NCBI GenBank assembly: GCA_949987705.1
Contig: OX465283.1
Coordinates: 92,739,813 to 92,803,812, forward strand
Direction of reading: 5' to 3'
Source of the DNA: Thereva unica
Taxonomy: Eukaryota; Arthropoda; Insecta; Diptera; Therevidae
Length of the DNA: 64,000 bases
Shown here: positions 53,299 to 64,000 of the stretch, piece by piece
Position numbering within the stretch: the first letter of the stretch is position 1
Layout of the letters: every line of letters starts with the position of its first letter
The notes under the pieces: model-generated
The model's database searches: none
Seen by the model: only the letters and a program-made list of their open reading frames with translations
What the model was told of the DNA's origin: nothing
Made by a program: the position numbers and the translations under genes

Positions 53299-54229
53299 TT
53301 GCACAAGCCGCCAGATGTAATATTTGTGGATGAGTTCTTCAATTCGCTAGAAGATGTTTTACTGTGTGCTCGAGATGTCACTTTGACTGGCGATTTTAAT
53401 ATTGACATGGCTAGGTGTACTCGCCTTAGTGTACATTTCCAGAACAATTTTCGCTCTCTTGGGATGGAAGTAATTAATAGGGAGTCACCCACTCACTTTA
53501 CCAGCACTACCTCAACCCTCTTGGATTTATTTTTAACGAATGTGTCTGAGAAGGTATTCTTCGTTAATCAGATATCTATTCCCGGAATAATCGACCACGA
53601 TCTTTTTTACCCCACTTTCAGCTTGATAAAGGCAGTAAAGAATTTACATATAGGGATTATAATAATGTAGGTACCGACTCATTATTACTAGATATGTCAG
53701 TGGTTAATTGGAGTTCAGTATATAATATTTCTGACATTGATGATAAGGTGAAAACTGTCGCGGATATTATACGCAGCTGTTATGATCGTCATATCCCACT
53801 TAAAACCATTCATATAAAAAAACAAAGATGTAGCTGGTGGTCCAATGAGATTAAGACATTGATTAAACGAAGGGATTATTTGTACAGGCTATGGAAGAAA
53901 TGCAAATTTGTTAGATTAGAGCTTAGCTACAAAAAACTGCGAAATAGAGTCAATGCAGTAATTAAAAAAGCAAAGCAAGAATACTTCAGCAAGCTTCTTG
54001 ATGCATATCTACCCCCTAAAAAGCTATGGAGTAATGTTCGTAACCTAGGAATCGTTAATAGTGTTTCTGCTTCCTCTAAATTTGACGCGAATGTACTGAA
54101 TACCTATTTTTCTTCTGTATTTATGCCCAAACGGGTTACTTTTGATATCAGCGAGGTATTTAACGAAGTACGGCCTAATACTTTTTCTTTTAGGAATATT
54201 GAAAGGAATGAAGTAATAAGAGCAATTTA
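53299..54229 (+). pseudogene. LINE ORF2, endonuclease C-terminus and RT N-terminus
   Basis: Endonuclease motifs LTGDFNIDMA, STTSTLLDLFLTN and IDHDLFYPTF (the SDHxP region) lie in the first frame. A frameshift near 53635 moves to the frame with EFTYRDYNN, then WWSNEIKTLIKRRDYLYR and the basic KKAKQEYF linker typical of the EN-RT spacer. It ends in EVIRAIY at the insertion. It resembles Jockey/CR1-type ORF2. Confidence 0.85.
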
Positions 54230-54694
54230 CAGGTACGTGAAGAGGGCCCGGAAAATTTCCGGGCTGAGTGGAAAAACGTCGCATTCGAAAGCTTCTAGTT
54301 ATTCCACGTTTTTCCCCCGATTATTTTCGTTTTTCCACTTACCACAAATTTTTTATGAAAAAAAAATATTTTTTCGGGCTAACTTCACAAGCCCGAAAAA
54401 TTTTGCGGGCTGGGTGGAAAAACGTCCCATTCCACAGCCTATCGTTAGACCTTGTTTTTCCAAAAAAAAATTTTGTTTTTCCACTCTTAGAAAAAAAGTT
54501 ATTTCAAAAAAAGTTTTGTTTTTTCAAAAATGGATTTATATCGATGTTTGGGTTTTTTTCCGTGTTCTCTTACCATGTTAAAACTAAGAAACCTCCAAAA
54601 ATAATCTAACATCACTGTATTTTGATTTCTTAACTCCACGAACAGGATGGTATTACCATAGCGAAATTACGGAACTCCAAAAATCGGATAAAAG

Positions 54695-57478
54695 CAGTGG
54701 CGGCTCGTCCTTAGGGGCTAGTGGGGCTTAGCCCCACCAGAAATTATCGAGAAATTATATTTATACATTTTCAATTAAATGTATTTAAAAAAAAAAAAAA
54801 CAATCCAAATTTTCTTTACAGTTTATTACAAATTTTAAAAAAATATTCAAAATAAAGCCCCACAAAAAAAATCGAAGTAGATTTCATAAGAAAAGCATAA
54901 AAAAAGTATGAAAAACTCTCAACTCTCTCTGTCAAAATAAATTAGAGGAATCATAATGCCATTCTTATTTATATGTAATTCTCTATCCTCAGGGGCTATC
55001 GTTGAGTCAGCCCCGAGGGTGAACCATTTTGTATGCAAAATTTCTTGACTGAGCCGATTGATTCATTCACTTTTGTTCTACCAAGCGGGGCTAAAATTTG
55101 TTAGCCCCGAGCGATTCATTGGGTTCTCTCACTATGCTCTTGCTCTGTTGGGTTTACTCACGCACATTGAGTGCCAGTGTTGTCGATTCGTTCCTTTATT
55201 TCTGTTTATTATATTTCTAAAGCAATTTTGCCTGCATTTGATACTAATTGGCCGAACATTTAAAAACTTTTTTTTACACTGGTGGGTTTTATATACGCGA
55301 AGGGCTGATTTTATTTAGCCCGTAGCAAATATTTGGCTAGAAATATAGTAAAAAGTAGTAACAAGAGAAATTCTTATTGGAAAAAGATCTAATTGATGAT
55401 TAAATCTTCTTAACTGACAAGTTGAATTACAAGTTGAGTTTTTAGTGAAAAGTGTGTGCTTGTAGAATTGCGATAGATATATATTGAATTTTTCGCCAAA
55501 AAATATTATTAAATTATTATTTATTAAATTATTATATATTAAATTATTTGCTAAATATTAATATACCATTTTTTAATATAAGATATTTTGCTTAAATTAT
55601 GTTAATATTTATTTTGTTTTTGGTGAAAATGATTCCGGTAGATAATTTAATGAAGAAAAATTTGTTGTTGTCATTAGAAGTAAAATTAAAAATTAAACGT
55701 TTAGGGCCGCATTAGCCATTTGATTTTAAATTAACTTCTACTGTAAAATCCCAAAGTAGAAACTTTTCGTTGGATTGGTTTTCTAAAAAGAAATGGCTAG
55801 GGTTATTATATAAAAAATGCATTGCTTTGATTTTATTGTGTTTTAGAGGATAATCGGGTTGGACAGAAATTGGTATCCGAGATTTAAAACATTTATTGGA
55901 ACGAATTAAAAAAGCGCTACGCATTTAAAAATGCTTTAAACTACCGAAACTTTGGAACGGTCACTACGCGAGTTACATAGCCAGGCACGTAGGAACCGTT
56001 TGGACTGGGTGGGCAGCTGCAGGATGGACCCAGCCCGCTTTGTTACCATAGAAAAAATCAATTTTTTACATTAATATTTATAACTGCTAAAGCTATTAAC
56101 TTAATACTTGTTCGATCAATTATCATCAGTCCTACCTTAAGCAATTTAGAAAAAGAGGGAGTATGTTGATTTCAAGTTGGCCCACCCAGAAAAAATTTCC
56201 TTCCTACGTGCCGGTACATAGCGTAATATGTATAACGAAAATGTTAAAAAGTGTTAAGTCGATTTTAGATATCTTAAAGATTTTCAGTGGTCATAATTTA
56301 GCTCTTCTTGGACACGACAAAACTGAATCAAGTAGTAATCGAGGAATATTTATTTCTGTTTACATATCCCAGATCAATAGATATCGCATACGATGACTTC
56401 TTGAAGAATAATCAAATTGCAAAAAAGGCTGTTTACAGGTTTATTTACATGAAGTGAAATCAAACTTCAAGCAACAAATTTTGTAGCAGATGAAACTACG
56501 GATATTTCACGTAAATCGCCAAAGGTTTTAATTTTACGTTTCGTTAAAAATAATAAGCCTGTTGAAGGTTTTTATCATTCTTTGACATTTATGATCGGTC
56601 CGCAAAAGGTATATGTAGTTGATGTGATTTACAATGCCCTGAAATGCTACAATTTAGAGAAAAAACTGATTTCTCAACAATCTCAAGTCAAGTGCCCAAG
56701 TAGTAATTAGCCGGTTTGAAATTATGAACATATTTTTGCTCTCCATATTATCAGTCCCACCGAACTTTTAAAACTGAAAAACAATAGGTATATTATATTA
56801 TTACTTTAAAAAATATTAAAACGCCACCACCATGGGCCAGTATCGCTCGAAAGCCGCTGATGAATGGCTTTATCAATATTTAATAAATATATTTCCGAGA
56901 TTCTAAACTTTAATGAAAAAGAGCAGATTGTATAAAAAATTTTAATTTATTGATTTGTTGAATTGTGGTTTTGTTTTGTAAAATATTTTATTATTCGTTT
57001 TTCAAAGAAGTTGAGGTTATATTTATAAAATTAGTGCGGTAGGCCTTATTTCATTTCTCCTATTTTATTTTTTAAATAAACGGCGCTATTAATTTTGGGA
57101 AACCGACCATATAACGCTATTCTACTTGCATGATTCACTTTAGTAAACACGAGTGGTTCAGTTTATTTTCATCTTACGCAGTTACAAAATTTTAGATAAG
57201 AAATAGATTGGTAAATTCGAGCAAAATTTAGAATAAAATTATATCAACTTTAAAGAAATTAAAATTAAAAGGAGAGTATGTACATTTAAAGTATTTTTAA
57301 TATAAACAAATGCATGTAAAATACACTGATAGTCCAATTAAATAAAACATATTGCTGAAGTGGAATGTTTAGTGCAGTCGGATGTAGGGTGGACTGGAAA
57401 TCTGCATAAAAATATTTATATTAATGACTAAAATTTTTTTCAAGCCCCACCAAATGTTAGAGGCAGGAGCCGCCACTG
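54695..57478 (+). mobile_element. Relic hAT with 8-bp duplication GATAAAAG
   Basis: CAGTGGCGGCTCGTCC at the left and GGAGCCGCCACTG at the right, with GATAAAAG on both sides (54687-54694 and 57479-57486). AGCCCCACCA blocks lie near both ends. It is 2784 bp and sits inside the foldback element. Its transposase is decayed. Confidence 0.92.
55700..56720 (+). pseudogene. hAT transposase (TTF zinc finger / DUF4371 type), decayed
   Basis: Plus-strand fragments in shifting frames resemble the ZMYM-like hAT group. Around 55760-55930 there is a TTF-finger-like stretch (FSLDWFSKKKWLGLLYKKC). Near 56280-56350 comes GHNLALLGHDKTESSSNRG, the LxLRGHxDxxxSxNRGNF block. Near 56480-56600 comes VADETTDISRKSPKVLIL with FVKNNKPVEGFY, the first catalytic Asp region. 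Multiple stops and frameshifts separate them, and the C-terminal dimerisation domain is not recognisable. Confidence 0.78.
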
Positions 57479-58001
57479 GATAAAAGACCTGAAAACTCCA
57501 AGGGGGTTCGGGAGAACTTCACATACCGCGGAAACGCCGACAGGTTGATTTTTGGAGTTCCGTAATTTCGCTATGGTAATACCATCCTGTTCGTGGAGTT
57601 AAGAAATCAAAATACAGTGATGTTAGATTATTTTTGGAGGTTTCTTAGTTTTAACATGGTAAGAGAACACGGAAAAAAACCCAAACATCGATATAAATCC
57701 ATTTTTGAAAAAACAAAACTTTTTTTGAAATAACTTTTTTTCTAAGGGTGGAAAAACAAAATTTTTTTTTGGAAAAACAAGGTCTAACGATAGGCTGTGG
57801 AATGGGACGTTTTTCCACCCAGCCCGCAAAATTTTTCGGGCTTGTGAAGTTAGCCCGAAAAAATATTTTTTTTCATAAAAAATTTGTGGTAAGTGGAAAA
57901 ACGAAAATAATCGGTGGAAAAACGTGGAATAACTAGAAGCTTTCGAATGCGACGTTTTTCCACTCAGCCCGAAAATTTTCCGGGCCATCTTCACGTACCT
58001 G

Positions 58002-59499
58002 CAATTTACTCCATCTCATCTAATGCTGTTGTTCTTGATAACGTCGAAATTCGTTTTCTTAAACTTATGGCCCCTTCGTGCGTTGCTGTTATCAGCCACG
58101 TTCTCAATTCGTGCATTGCGCGCTCGTATTTTCCTCATGATTGGAAATTATCCAAAATTATACCGATTCCTAAAGTGAAAGCGCCCTCTAAAGTCGAGGA
58201 CTTTAGACCGATTAGCATTTTATCGTGCTTTTCTAAAGTACTTGAAAAGCTGATGTGTGAACAAATGCTATCGTACATAAGTGCAGGGAATCTTCTATCT
58301 CCAGTACAATCTGGCTTTCGTCGAAACCACAGCTGTACAACTGCATTAGTAAAAGTAATTGATGACATTCGAATAGCGCTTGATACTAATAATATCACAA
58401 TTTTGACGCTTTTGGACTTTTCCAAGGCTTTTGACACAGTGGACCATGAATTGCTATGCAGGAAACTTTTTGATTACTTTGGGTTTCATCGTACTGCAGT
58501 TAGGTTTCTTTTTAGCTACCTCACTGATCGTCAGCAAACTGTGCAAAAAAATGGCCACTCGTCAGAACTAGTCAATGTCACTAGCGGTGTACCTCAGGGT
58601 TCTATTCTTGGACCACTATTATTTTCGTTATTTATAAATGATATTGTAACTCACGTTCACTCTGTTAACATTCATATGTATGCTGATGATGTGCAACTTT
58701 ATTGCTCAAGCCCCAGCCATACGATTGATGATTGTGTTACCAAAATCAATGGTGACTTGGATAGGTTGGACAAATGGGCGAAAGTGAATAAGCTTACACT
58801 AAATCCCGACAAATCTAAAAGTATTGTCATTTATAAAAGAGTGTTAAATGTGGCGATTTTTCCAAAGATTCACATCAATGGTGTAACGGTTCCATATGTT
58901 GATAGAGCTAGGTATCTTGGTGTAATTCTAAATCAAACTCTGACGTGGAATGATTACATCTTTGATATAGCTTCCAAAATTTACTGTGGCTTACGAACTC
59001 TGCGGCATTCTTCGTCTTATGTTCCGCTGCTGACAAAACAAAAAGTAGCTAAATCATTACTTATGCCTCTTATTCAATATGGTATACCGGTATTTGGCCG
59101 TTTGGATTATGCCTCTATGCGTTCTTATCAAATGCACTTAACTCTATTGTTCGTTATGTTTACGGACTGAGGAAGTTCGATCACATTTCTTCATTTACTC
59201 GGAAATTTTTAGGGTTTTCGCTATTGTCCTATCTCGATTATAATATGTTAATTTTTATGCACCGAATTATTTTTTCTGATTACCCTACTTATCTCAAAAC
59301 TAAAATTGCGTTCTCGACTTCCAATAGGACTCTTAATTTAAATATTCCTAGACATAATTTGCAAGTTAGTTCACGATTGTATTTTATCCATGGTGTTACG
59401 TTATGGAATGCACTACCAACTGTCTTAAAGAGAGAAGGTCGCATCGGTAGATTTAAGTCTCAACTGTTCTCTTATATCATGGCTAGGGAAGCCTTGTAA
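58002..59499 (+). pseudogene. LINE ORF2, reverse transcriptase and C-terminal region
   Basis: RT motifs in order are DWKLSKIIPIPKVK, DFRPISILSCFSKVLEKL, SGFRRNHSCTTAL, TLLDFSKAFDTVDHELL, VTSGVPQGSILGPLLFSLF, MYADDVQLY (catalytic Asp pair near 58685) and LTLNPDKSKSIV. The frame closes at 59170; a frameshift near 59140 leads to the C-terminal part (59224-59499), with the LWNALPTVLK signature shared by many Jockey/CR1 elements. Motifs are well kept, so decay is recent relative to the first LINE. Confidence 0.9.
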
Positions 59500-59633
59500 A
59501 CTAAACTAAATTTCAAACTAAATTTTCGCATAATTCCCGTGAGCAGTATCAATTATTAATCTTATTTAAAATTGGTATATTTCTTTTGTTTTTTATCTTT
59601 GTTTTTTATCTTTATTTTATTTTTATTTGTATT

Positions 59634-59860
59634 TTTAACCGACTTCAAAAAAAGAGGAGGTTACTCAATTCGACGTGTAGGTATTTTGTGGTCCTGTTCA
59701 CGCATAACTTTGTAACCCAATAAATTTTTTGCTTTTATTTTGGTTCATTTGAAGGGGTAGCTTCCCACGGTGGTCCCGTTAAATTTTTGCTAAATTCTGA
59801 TAATGGAGTTCGAAGTTAGGCATAAAAAACTGTTAAAATTGGTTCAACCTAAACATGTCA
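59634..59860 (+). repeat. ACCGACTTCAAAAAAAGAGG repeat
   Basis: The ACCGACTTCAAAAAAAGAGG start followed by GGTTACTCAATTCGACGTG, TTTTGGTTCATTTGAAGGGG and GATAATGGAGTTCGAAGT is a repeat type very common in Lepidoptera and present in other insects (from memory, not checked). A short trace (AACCGACTTCAGGAAAAA) is at 61119. Confidence 0.6.
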
Positions 59861-59865
59861 TAGGC

Positions 59866-60365
59866 ACCGAACAAATTACTTTATTGTTGTAAGTCTGGCA
59901 GCAGGCCGATGGGTGAGTGGGTAGAGCGTCGGATTCTCAGTTCAGCGGAGTGTGGCGCTTGCAGGTTCGATCCCGGTCGGGACAGCATTTTTGTTTTCTT
60001 TTTCTATTTTTATTCTTTCTGAAATGAATTATTAACATATTGGTCAGCGGCCGATAGTACTTGACATAGCGCAAAGGGCCAGAGAGTAGTATTCTTGTCT
60101 GTGAGGTGCGAGTTCGATCCCGGCTCGCGGTCTTTTTTTTTATATATTGACAAAATAATTATTTTTTAATTTCCTTCGGGGAATTTTGATCCATATTAAA
60201 CAAGTTTTCGACGTGAATTCTTCTGTAAATTTGCTTCCAGAACAAGAGCCGATGAGAAGAAATTATGGCGAAATTTGCAGCTCAAAAAACTATTGTTTAT
60301 GTCGAATAAAGAAATATACCATGACGTGGATGAAGAATCAAAGAATTTTATTGTTTACATTTAAT
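59866..60365 (+). repeat. SINE S2 with two tRNA-like heads
   Basis: The first tRNA-like segment (about 59905-59990) has GGGTGAGTGGGTAGAGCG and a good B-box GGTTCGATCCC. The second (about 60080-60132) has GAGTTCGATCCCGG. A body with TTCCTTCGGGGAATTTTG and CCAGAACAAGAGCCGATG ends in AATTTTATTGTTTACATTT. A second copy starts at about 63790 and runs off the window; the second half alone is at 18924-19215. Neither head forms a standard tRNA, so they are SINE promoters rather than tRNA genes. Confidence 0.75.
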
Positions 60366-61471
60366 TTCCCCGATATCAATGGCAACTTAACTTTTTATTT
60401 GCCTTATATTATCTTGATCTGTATGTGTGTGTAGTGTAAACAAATCTTGCAACTTGATTTTGACCAAGTTCCATATAACCGATCAACTGCAAATTTTGCA
60501 CATACATATATGTATGTATGTAGTTCGCATGACAATACAATCTGCAATCAAATTTTGCAATTGCGCTCCCCGACCCTAGACATGAATTTTGCTTCATATT
60601 AAATAAGTTTTTTTTTAAATTCGTCCGAAAATATGCAAATATGTACATTACTGTAAAAAATATTTAGCTACTGCTTCGATTTTTTTCGATGGCCCGGCGG
60701 CGTGCTATACTTCTCAGAATGGATTTAAAAAGAAGAGTCATCATACTTATCGTAAAGGTAGATTCGTACGCAACGATTTAGTTTTTTAAATTGCCTGGCG
60801 CAAGTCGAATTATGTAAATAAACTGAGTGCAAATGACGAGTGAAAATTACCTCCATTAGTTATTGCGCATTATATTTATACTTATCTACGCGTTATATTA
60901 TGTTACATTGATTGTGATAAGGTCGGAGGAGCAAGTGGTCGAACATCACCGAGACATATTTGGTACAATCCAAACATTTTGGATTGTGCAAGCCGAACAG
61001 TTGAGTTCACACGCAACAATCTATTTGTGCCGTGTAGACCTAGCTTGATAATTTTTTTTATATTGCCCCCGAAAAAAATGAATGGACTAAAAAGTACGAA
61101 ATAAAAAATAATTTTAAAAACCGACTTCAGGAAAAATCGCACAAAATGCACAAAAAAGGATGAAATAATTGTTTGTAATTCTTAACAACATTAATCCAAT
61201 CAGAATGGATCTAGAAAGAGAATCACTTTAGAAGTGCGGGTGTTACAATATCGAACCAAAATTATCGCCCAGCATTGGAAGTGTCGACGTTACAGGCAAG
61301 GTTGAAAAAGTAGGCAACTAGTTTTCAAATTTATTTCAAAAGTCGGGTATTAAATTATAAATTTTACGGCCGGTGGTTTGTCTTTTAAAATGGGCTCCCG
61401 CCGGAGGCGAAACCGTCAGAGCAGCGAGCTGCCGTCAAATTTCGGAAGTGTTAACGCGGGCGTCCACGCGA
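60366..61471. other. Intergenic stretch, minor repeat traces only
   Basis: It contains a TATG/CATA microsatellite near 60500 and a short trace of the 33.6-kb repeat (GACAATACAATCTGC, GCAATTGCGCTCCCCGACC). GAATGGATTTAAAAAGAAGAG (about 60717) recurs loosely at 61203. No LTR for the gag fragment downstream was found. Confidence 0.4.
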
Positions 61472-62332
61472 ATGGATACCGAAGACGATTACGCAGAAAT
61501 GAAATTTAACTTCGCGGATTTTGAAACAATAGTTCGCAAATTCGCTGGTGATGGTACAATGAGCGTCCGTAAATGGTTCTTGGAATTCGAACAATATATC
61601 GGAACTTTTCGCTTAAACGAACTCCAAAGATTTATTCTATGCAAAAGATTACTCGTAGGTGCGGCAAAGTTGTTCGTGGAGTGTGAGGCAAAACCGCTTA
61701 CTTATCGGGCATTAAAAGAAGCGTTGCTCGCGGAATTTGAACCCAAAGTTAACAGTGCGGAGGTTTATAAACAGTTGCAGGAAAGAACGAAACAGAGTAC
61801 GGAATCTCTTCGCGAATATTTATATAAAATGATCGATATCGCTTCTCAAGTGGACGTTGATGAGACTTCTGTTATCGGTTATGTGATTAACAGCATAGAC
61901 GATTCACCGAGTAATAAATCGATTTTATATGACGCGAAAACGATTAATGAACTAAAAGAAAAATTAACTGTTTATGAAAGGATCAAAATAGATGCCAAAC
62001 GGCATACTCACGGTAGAGATGCGAATTCGAGTAGGTCAGAAGTGACTAAGAGACGCGAAAATGAAAGAAAACGGGTATCAAAATATTGCTTTAACTGTGG
62101 TTCGTCGACTCACGAGTGACATGGCTGCCCGCAGAAGGAGAAGGGACCGAAATGTTTCGAGTGCAACGAATTTGGACATAAAAAGCCGGACTGTCCAAAC
62201 AAAAAGCGACCTGTCACTACTACGCACGTTGCAGCAGTTGGTCGTACATGCGTTCCAGTGCGTGCGAATGGAGGTCTACTAGAAGGTCTTATTGACACAG
62301 AAAGCGACGCTTGCTTGATTCAAGAATCTTAG
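61472..62332 (+). pseudogene. Ty3/Gypsy gag and protease start, degraded
   Basis: ATG at 61472 opens MDTEDDYAEMKFNF. The retrotransposon gag domain follows (FAGDGTMSVRKWFLEFEQYI, LQRFILCKRLLVGAAKLF, SLREYLYKMIDIA). Two CCHC knuckles are visible: the first (CFNCGSSTHE then HGC) is cut by an in-frame TGA at 62117-62119, and the second is CFECNEFGHKKPDC. The frame then reaches the protease start GLLEGLIDTESDACLI, where Glu replaces the catalytic-loop Gly of DTG, and stops at 62332. No RT, integrase or LTR is nearby. It is unrelated in detail to the element at 47.9-52.7 kb, which has a single atypical knuckle. Confidence 0.85.
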
Positions 62333-62392
62333 GTAACTATAGTAAATCCTTTGTCTATTTTTAGCGTTTTTACTACCGTAATCAGTGGCGGA

Positions 62393-62470
62393 TTTAGGGG
62401 GGGCTATAGGGGCTTCAGCCCAGGGCTGCAAATTTTTAGGGGCGGCAAATTTTCAACACATTTTTTATAT
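62393..62470 (+). mobile_element. hAT-type terminus, partner end not seen
   Basis: CAGTGGCGGATTTAGGGG followed by GGGGCTTCAGCCC is a typical hAT left end. No matching CCGCCACTG occurs downstream in the window. The element is truncated or ends beyond the window. Confidence 0.5.
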
Positions 62471-63196
62471 TTTAACCGGACAACGTATATATGAGAACGA
62501 ATGATAATATGAAACCACATGTCATAAAGAAGGTTGTAATCAGAGAATATTTACTGTACACATTTAATCCCAACACTTTACGATATCCTTCTTAAACCAA
62601 CCGTCGTGCGTAATATATTCGTCTGAAGAGCGATGTGTCAGATGGGTCTAAAGGTCCCAATACACGAGCGCTCCATTATGGCGACACTACAATGTTGCCA
62701 GTCCATTGGATCCGGTCCAAAATTAGGGCACACACACGATAGCGCCTGAGTCAGTCAGCCGATTGCAGTCGGTTAGACGAGCACAGTACTTAAATTTTGT
62801 TTTCACAAAGGTTGCATCTCCCTCCGACAAAGTGATAATGGTTACAAATGAATTGCCCTCATAAATGAGCACATCGGAATAGAAAAATACCGAAAAAAAA
62901 TATATCAAATGCGTCACATTTGAAAGTGGCTATGATTGTTGCGTCGTAAAATTTATATGAAAAAGAAATCACATTTCAGGAATATTTGTATCTCGGGTCA
63001 CTTGTTGCCTAGGGACATTTGTATTGAAGGACATTGGTGCAAGGTACATTATCCATCACTCGATACTCACATCAAAGCAGTTTGTGTATGATGCGGGTAT
63101 TACACTAAGCATTCATTTTTCTACCTCTTTTTTTGTGTAAAGATTGTGATGCGTTTGTAGTTGTGCAATACGCGAATGAGAAGGGAATTTCTCATA
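62471..63196. other. Spacer with one MITE fragment
   Basis: GTCTAAAGGTCCCAATACACGAGCG (about 62645) resembles the GTCTAAAGGGCCCAATGCACGAGCG end at 15402-15430 and its mirror in arm B. Nothing else is recognised. Confidence 0.4.
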
Positions 63197-63352
63197 GAGG
63201 TCGCGCCAAAAGAGTTGATGCCGAGAAAGTCGCGTTTTCCATGCGCAGTAGAATCCCCGCATGGCGTTCCCGTCCCTTAGCCTAGTCGCAACAAATTTCG
63301 AAGGGGAAATTTGAAAATACATAAGCGCATTTCTTATCCACATGTGCGCAAT
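63197..63352 (+). mobile_element. Half copy of the TA MITE seen at 30888
   Basis: GAGGTCGCGCCAAAAGAG after TA at 63195-63196 matches 30888 onward with few changes, up to TGTGCGCAATTTTA, where SINE S1 begins. The right half is missing. Confidence 0.75.
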
Positions 63353-63353
63353 T

Positions 63354-63782
63354 TTAGCTTTTTCAAAAAAAAAGCTTATACAGAGGCTCTGTCCGTCTGT
63401 CCGTCTGTCCGTCTGAAGCCTACTTTCATCTCTGAAAGTATTGCAGCTACAGACTTGGGAAATATCTCAAAATGTAGCTCTTTGTCAGAAGACCAAAAAC
63501 TGAGAAAATGGTCTGGAAATTTCAACCAGAAGTATACTTAACAACAAAAAAGAGATTTCTACTAAAGTCCATATATCGGTAGCCTAGAGGTAAGGCGCTG
63601 TAGTCATAACCCAGGAGAACCAAGTTCAATCCTCGGCCGCAAAACGGTGAAATACATTTTTTTTTACTTCGGTGTAACATGTTTTGATTCTATTTCTCAC
63701 TAAATTACATTATTTAATAATGAGACTCAGGAGAACATAAACATTTACTTAATTAAAAGTGCAAAAATATCATTTTCTTGAT
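63354..63782 (+). repeat. SINE S1, full copy with tRNA-like segment
   Basis: It has three full GTCCGTCT units, the same body as the minus-strand copy at 36874-37284, a tRNA-like segment (about 63585-63650, with GTAGCCTAGAGGTAAGGCG and AGTTCAATCC), and the same tail ending AAAAATATCATTTTCTTGAT. Confidence 0.78.
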
Positions 63783-63789
63783 AACTTTC

Positions 63790-64000
63790 ATACACCGAAC
63801 AAATTACTTTATTGTTGTAAATCTGGCAGCAGGCCGATGGTGGAGTGGGTAGAGCGTCGGATCCTCGGTTCAACGGCGTGTAGCGTTGAAGGTTCGAGCC
63901 TGGTCGGGCATCATTTTTGTTTTCTTTTTCTCTTTTTCTTCTTTCTGAAATGATTTATTTGCATATTAGTCAACCACCGGTAGTGTCTGCCATGGCGCAA
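63790..64000 (+). repeat. SINE S2, first head, cut by window end
   Basis: ACCGAACAAATTACTTTATTG and GGAGTGGGTAGAGCGTCGG with B-box-like GGTTCGAGCC match 59870-60070. The copy continues past 64000. Confidence 0.75.

Larger units (their letters stand above)
54230..58001. mobile_element. Foldback DNA element, CAGGTACGTGAAG termini, 7-bp duplication
   Basis: CAGGTACGTGAAG is mirrored by CTTCACGTACCTG. The mirror extends to about 54685 and from 57546, with GGCCCGG and TGGAAAAACG repeated inside. CAATTTA lies on both sides (54223-54229 and 58002-58008). Without the hAT inside, it is about 1 kb with arms of about 450 bp and no gene; open frames in the arms, rich in Phe and Lys, are readings of the palindrome. 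Confidence 0.88.
53299..59640 (+). mobile_element. Second LINE, 5'-truncated, interrupted by a foldback element
   Basis: It begins in the C-terminal part of the endonuclease and runs to a T-rich 3' tail at about 59640. The coding sequence is split at 54229/58002 by a 3.77-kb DNA element. Without it the frame reads straight across the duplicated CAATTTA. Other frameshifts (near 53635 and near 59140) make it inactive anyway. Confidence 0.87.

Noticed and set aside
54268..54609. Phe/Lys-rich open frames at 54268-54609 and 57623-57994
   Set aside because: They are two readings of the arms of the same foldback element and are mirror images of each other.
59905..59990. Possible tRNA gene
   Set aside because: A good B-box but no consistent acceptor stem or anticodon arm, and it recurs as part of a SINE.

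Overview
The window is AT-rich animal nuclear DNA with no recognisable host gene and no bacterial gene organisation. The transposable-element mix suggests an arthropod, most likely an insect: a THAP/P-element transposase, PIF/Harbinger, mariner, hAT, Helitron, Ty3/Gypsy, Ty1/Copia and Jockey/CR1-type LINEs, tRNA-derived SINEs, and the insect-type ACCGACTTCAAAAAAAGAGG repeat at 59.6 kb. I cannot fix the order. Almost every feature is a mobile element or its debris, so the window reads as an old, deeply nested graveyard holding three elements that still look coding-competent.

Layout. 0-17.65 kb: a LINE fragment, then a chain of P-like (THAP) elements A, B, C and D. C (7506-14156) is the autonomous copy with an intact 877-codon transposase. 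B and D are nearly identical 3.5-kb non-autonomous derivatives in opposite orientation, so they form the arms of a 14.1-kb inverted repeat around C. The 7-bp motif GTATCTA (or its complement) sits at each junction. 17.66-24.26 kb: a 6.55-kb element E with related termini and no transposase, made of a 2.1-kb palindromic repeat, SINE pieces and MITEs, ending in a tandem run of terminal stubs. 24.64-26.04 kb: a short Helitron with a broken Rep fragment. 26.04-30.48 kb: a nearly full-length but dead LINE. 30.5-38 kb: a Copia protease fragment, MITEs with readable target-site duplications, a mini-Harbinger, a 1-kb palindrome and a SINE.

38.17-45.65 kb: a four-level nest (palindromic element, Harbinger, mariner, hAT), with an intact 592-codon hAT transposase at the centre. 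47.9-52.74 kb: a young, apparently intact Ty3/Gypsy retrotransposon on the minus strand. Its 257-bp LTRs differ at two positions, and gag and pol are joined by a -1 slippery heptamer. It lies inside an (AT)n microsatellite. 53.3-59.64 kb: a second dead LINE interrupted by a foldback element that is itself interrupted by a relic hAT. 59.6-64 kb: SINEs, a broken Gypsy gag and MITE fragments.

How the parts relate. The three intact enzymes (THAP transposase, hAT transposase, Gypsy Gag-Pol) could in principle act on copies of their own families, and B, D and possibly E are candidate substrates of the THAP enzyme. Where an insertion interrupts a paralogous repeat or a reading frame, the pre-insertion site can often be read, which gives relative dates. 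Calls rest on reading motifs, termini and target-site duplications by eye; no alignment or database search was run.
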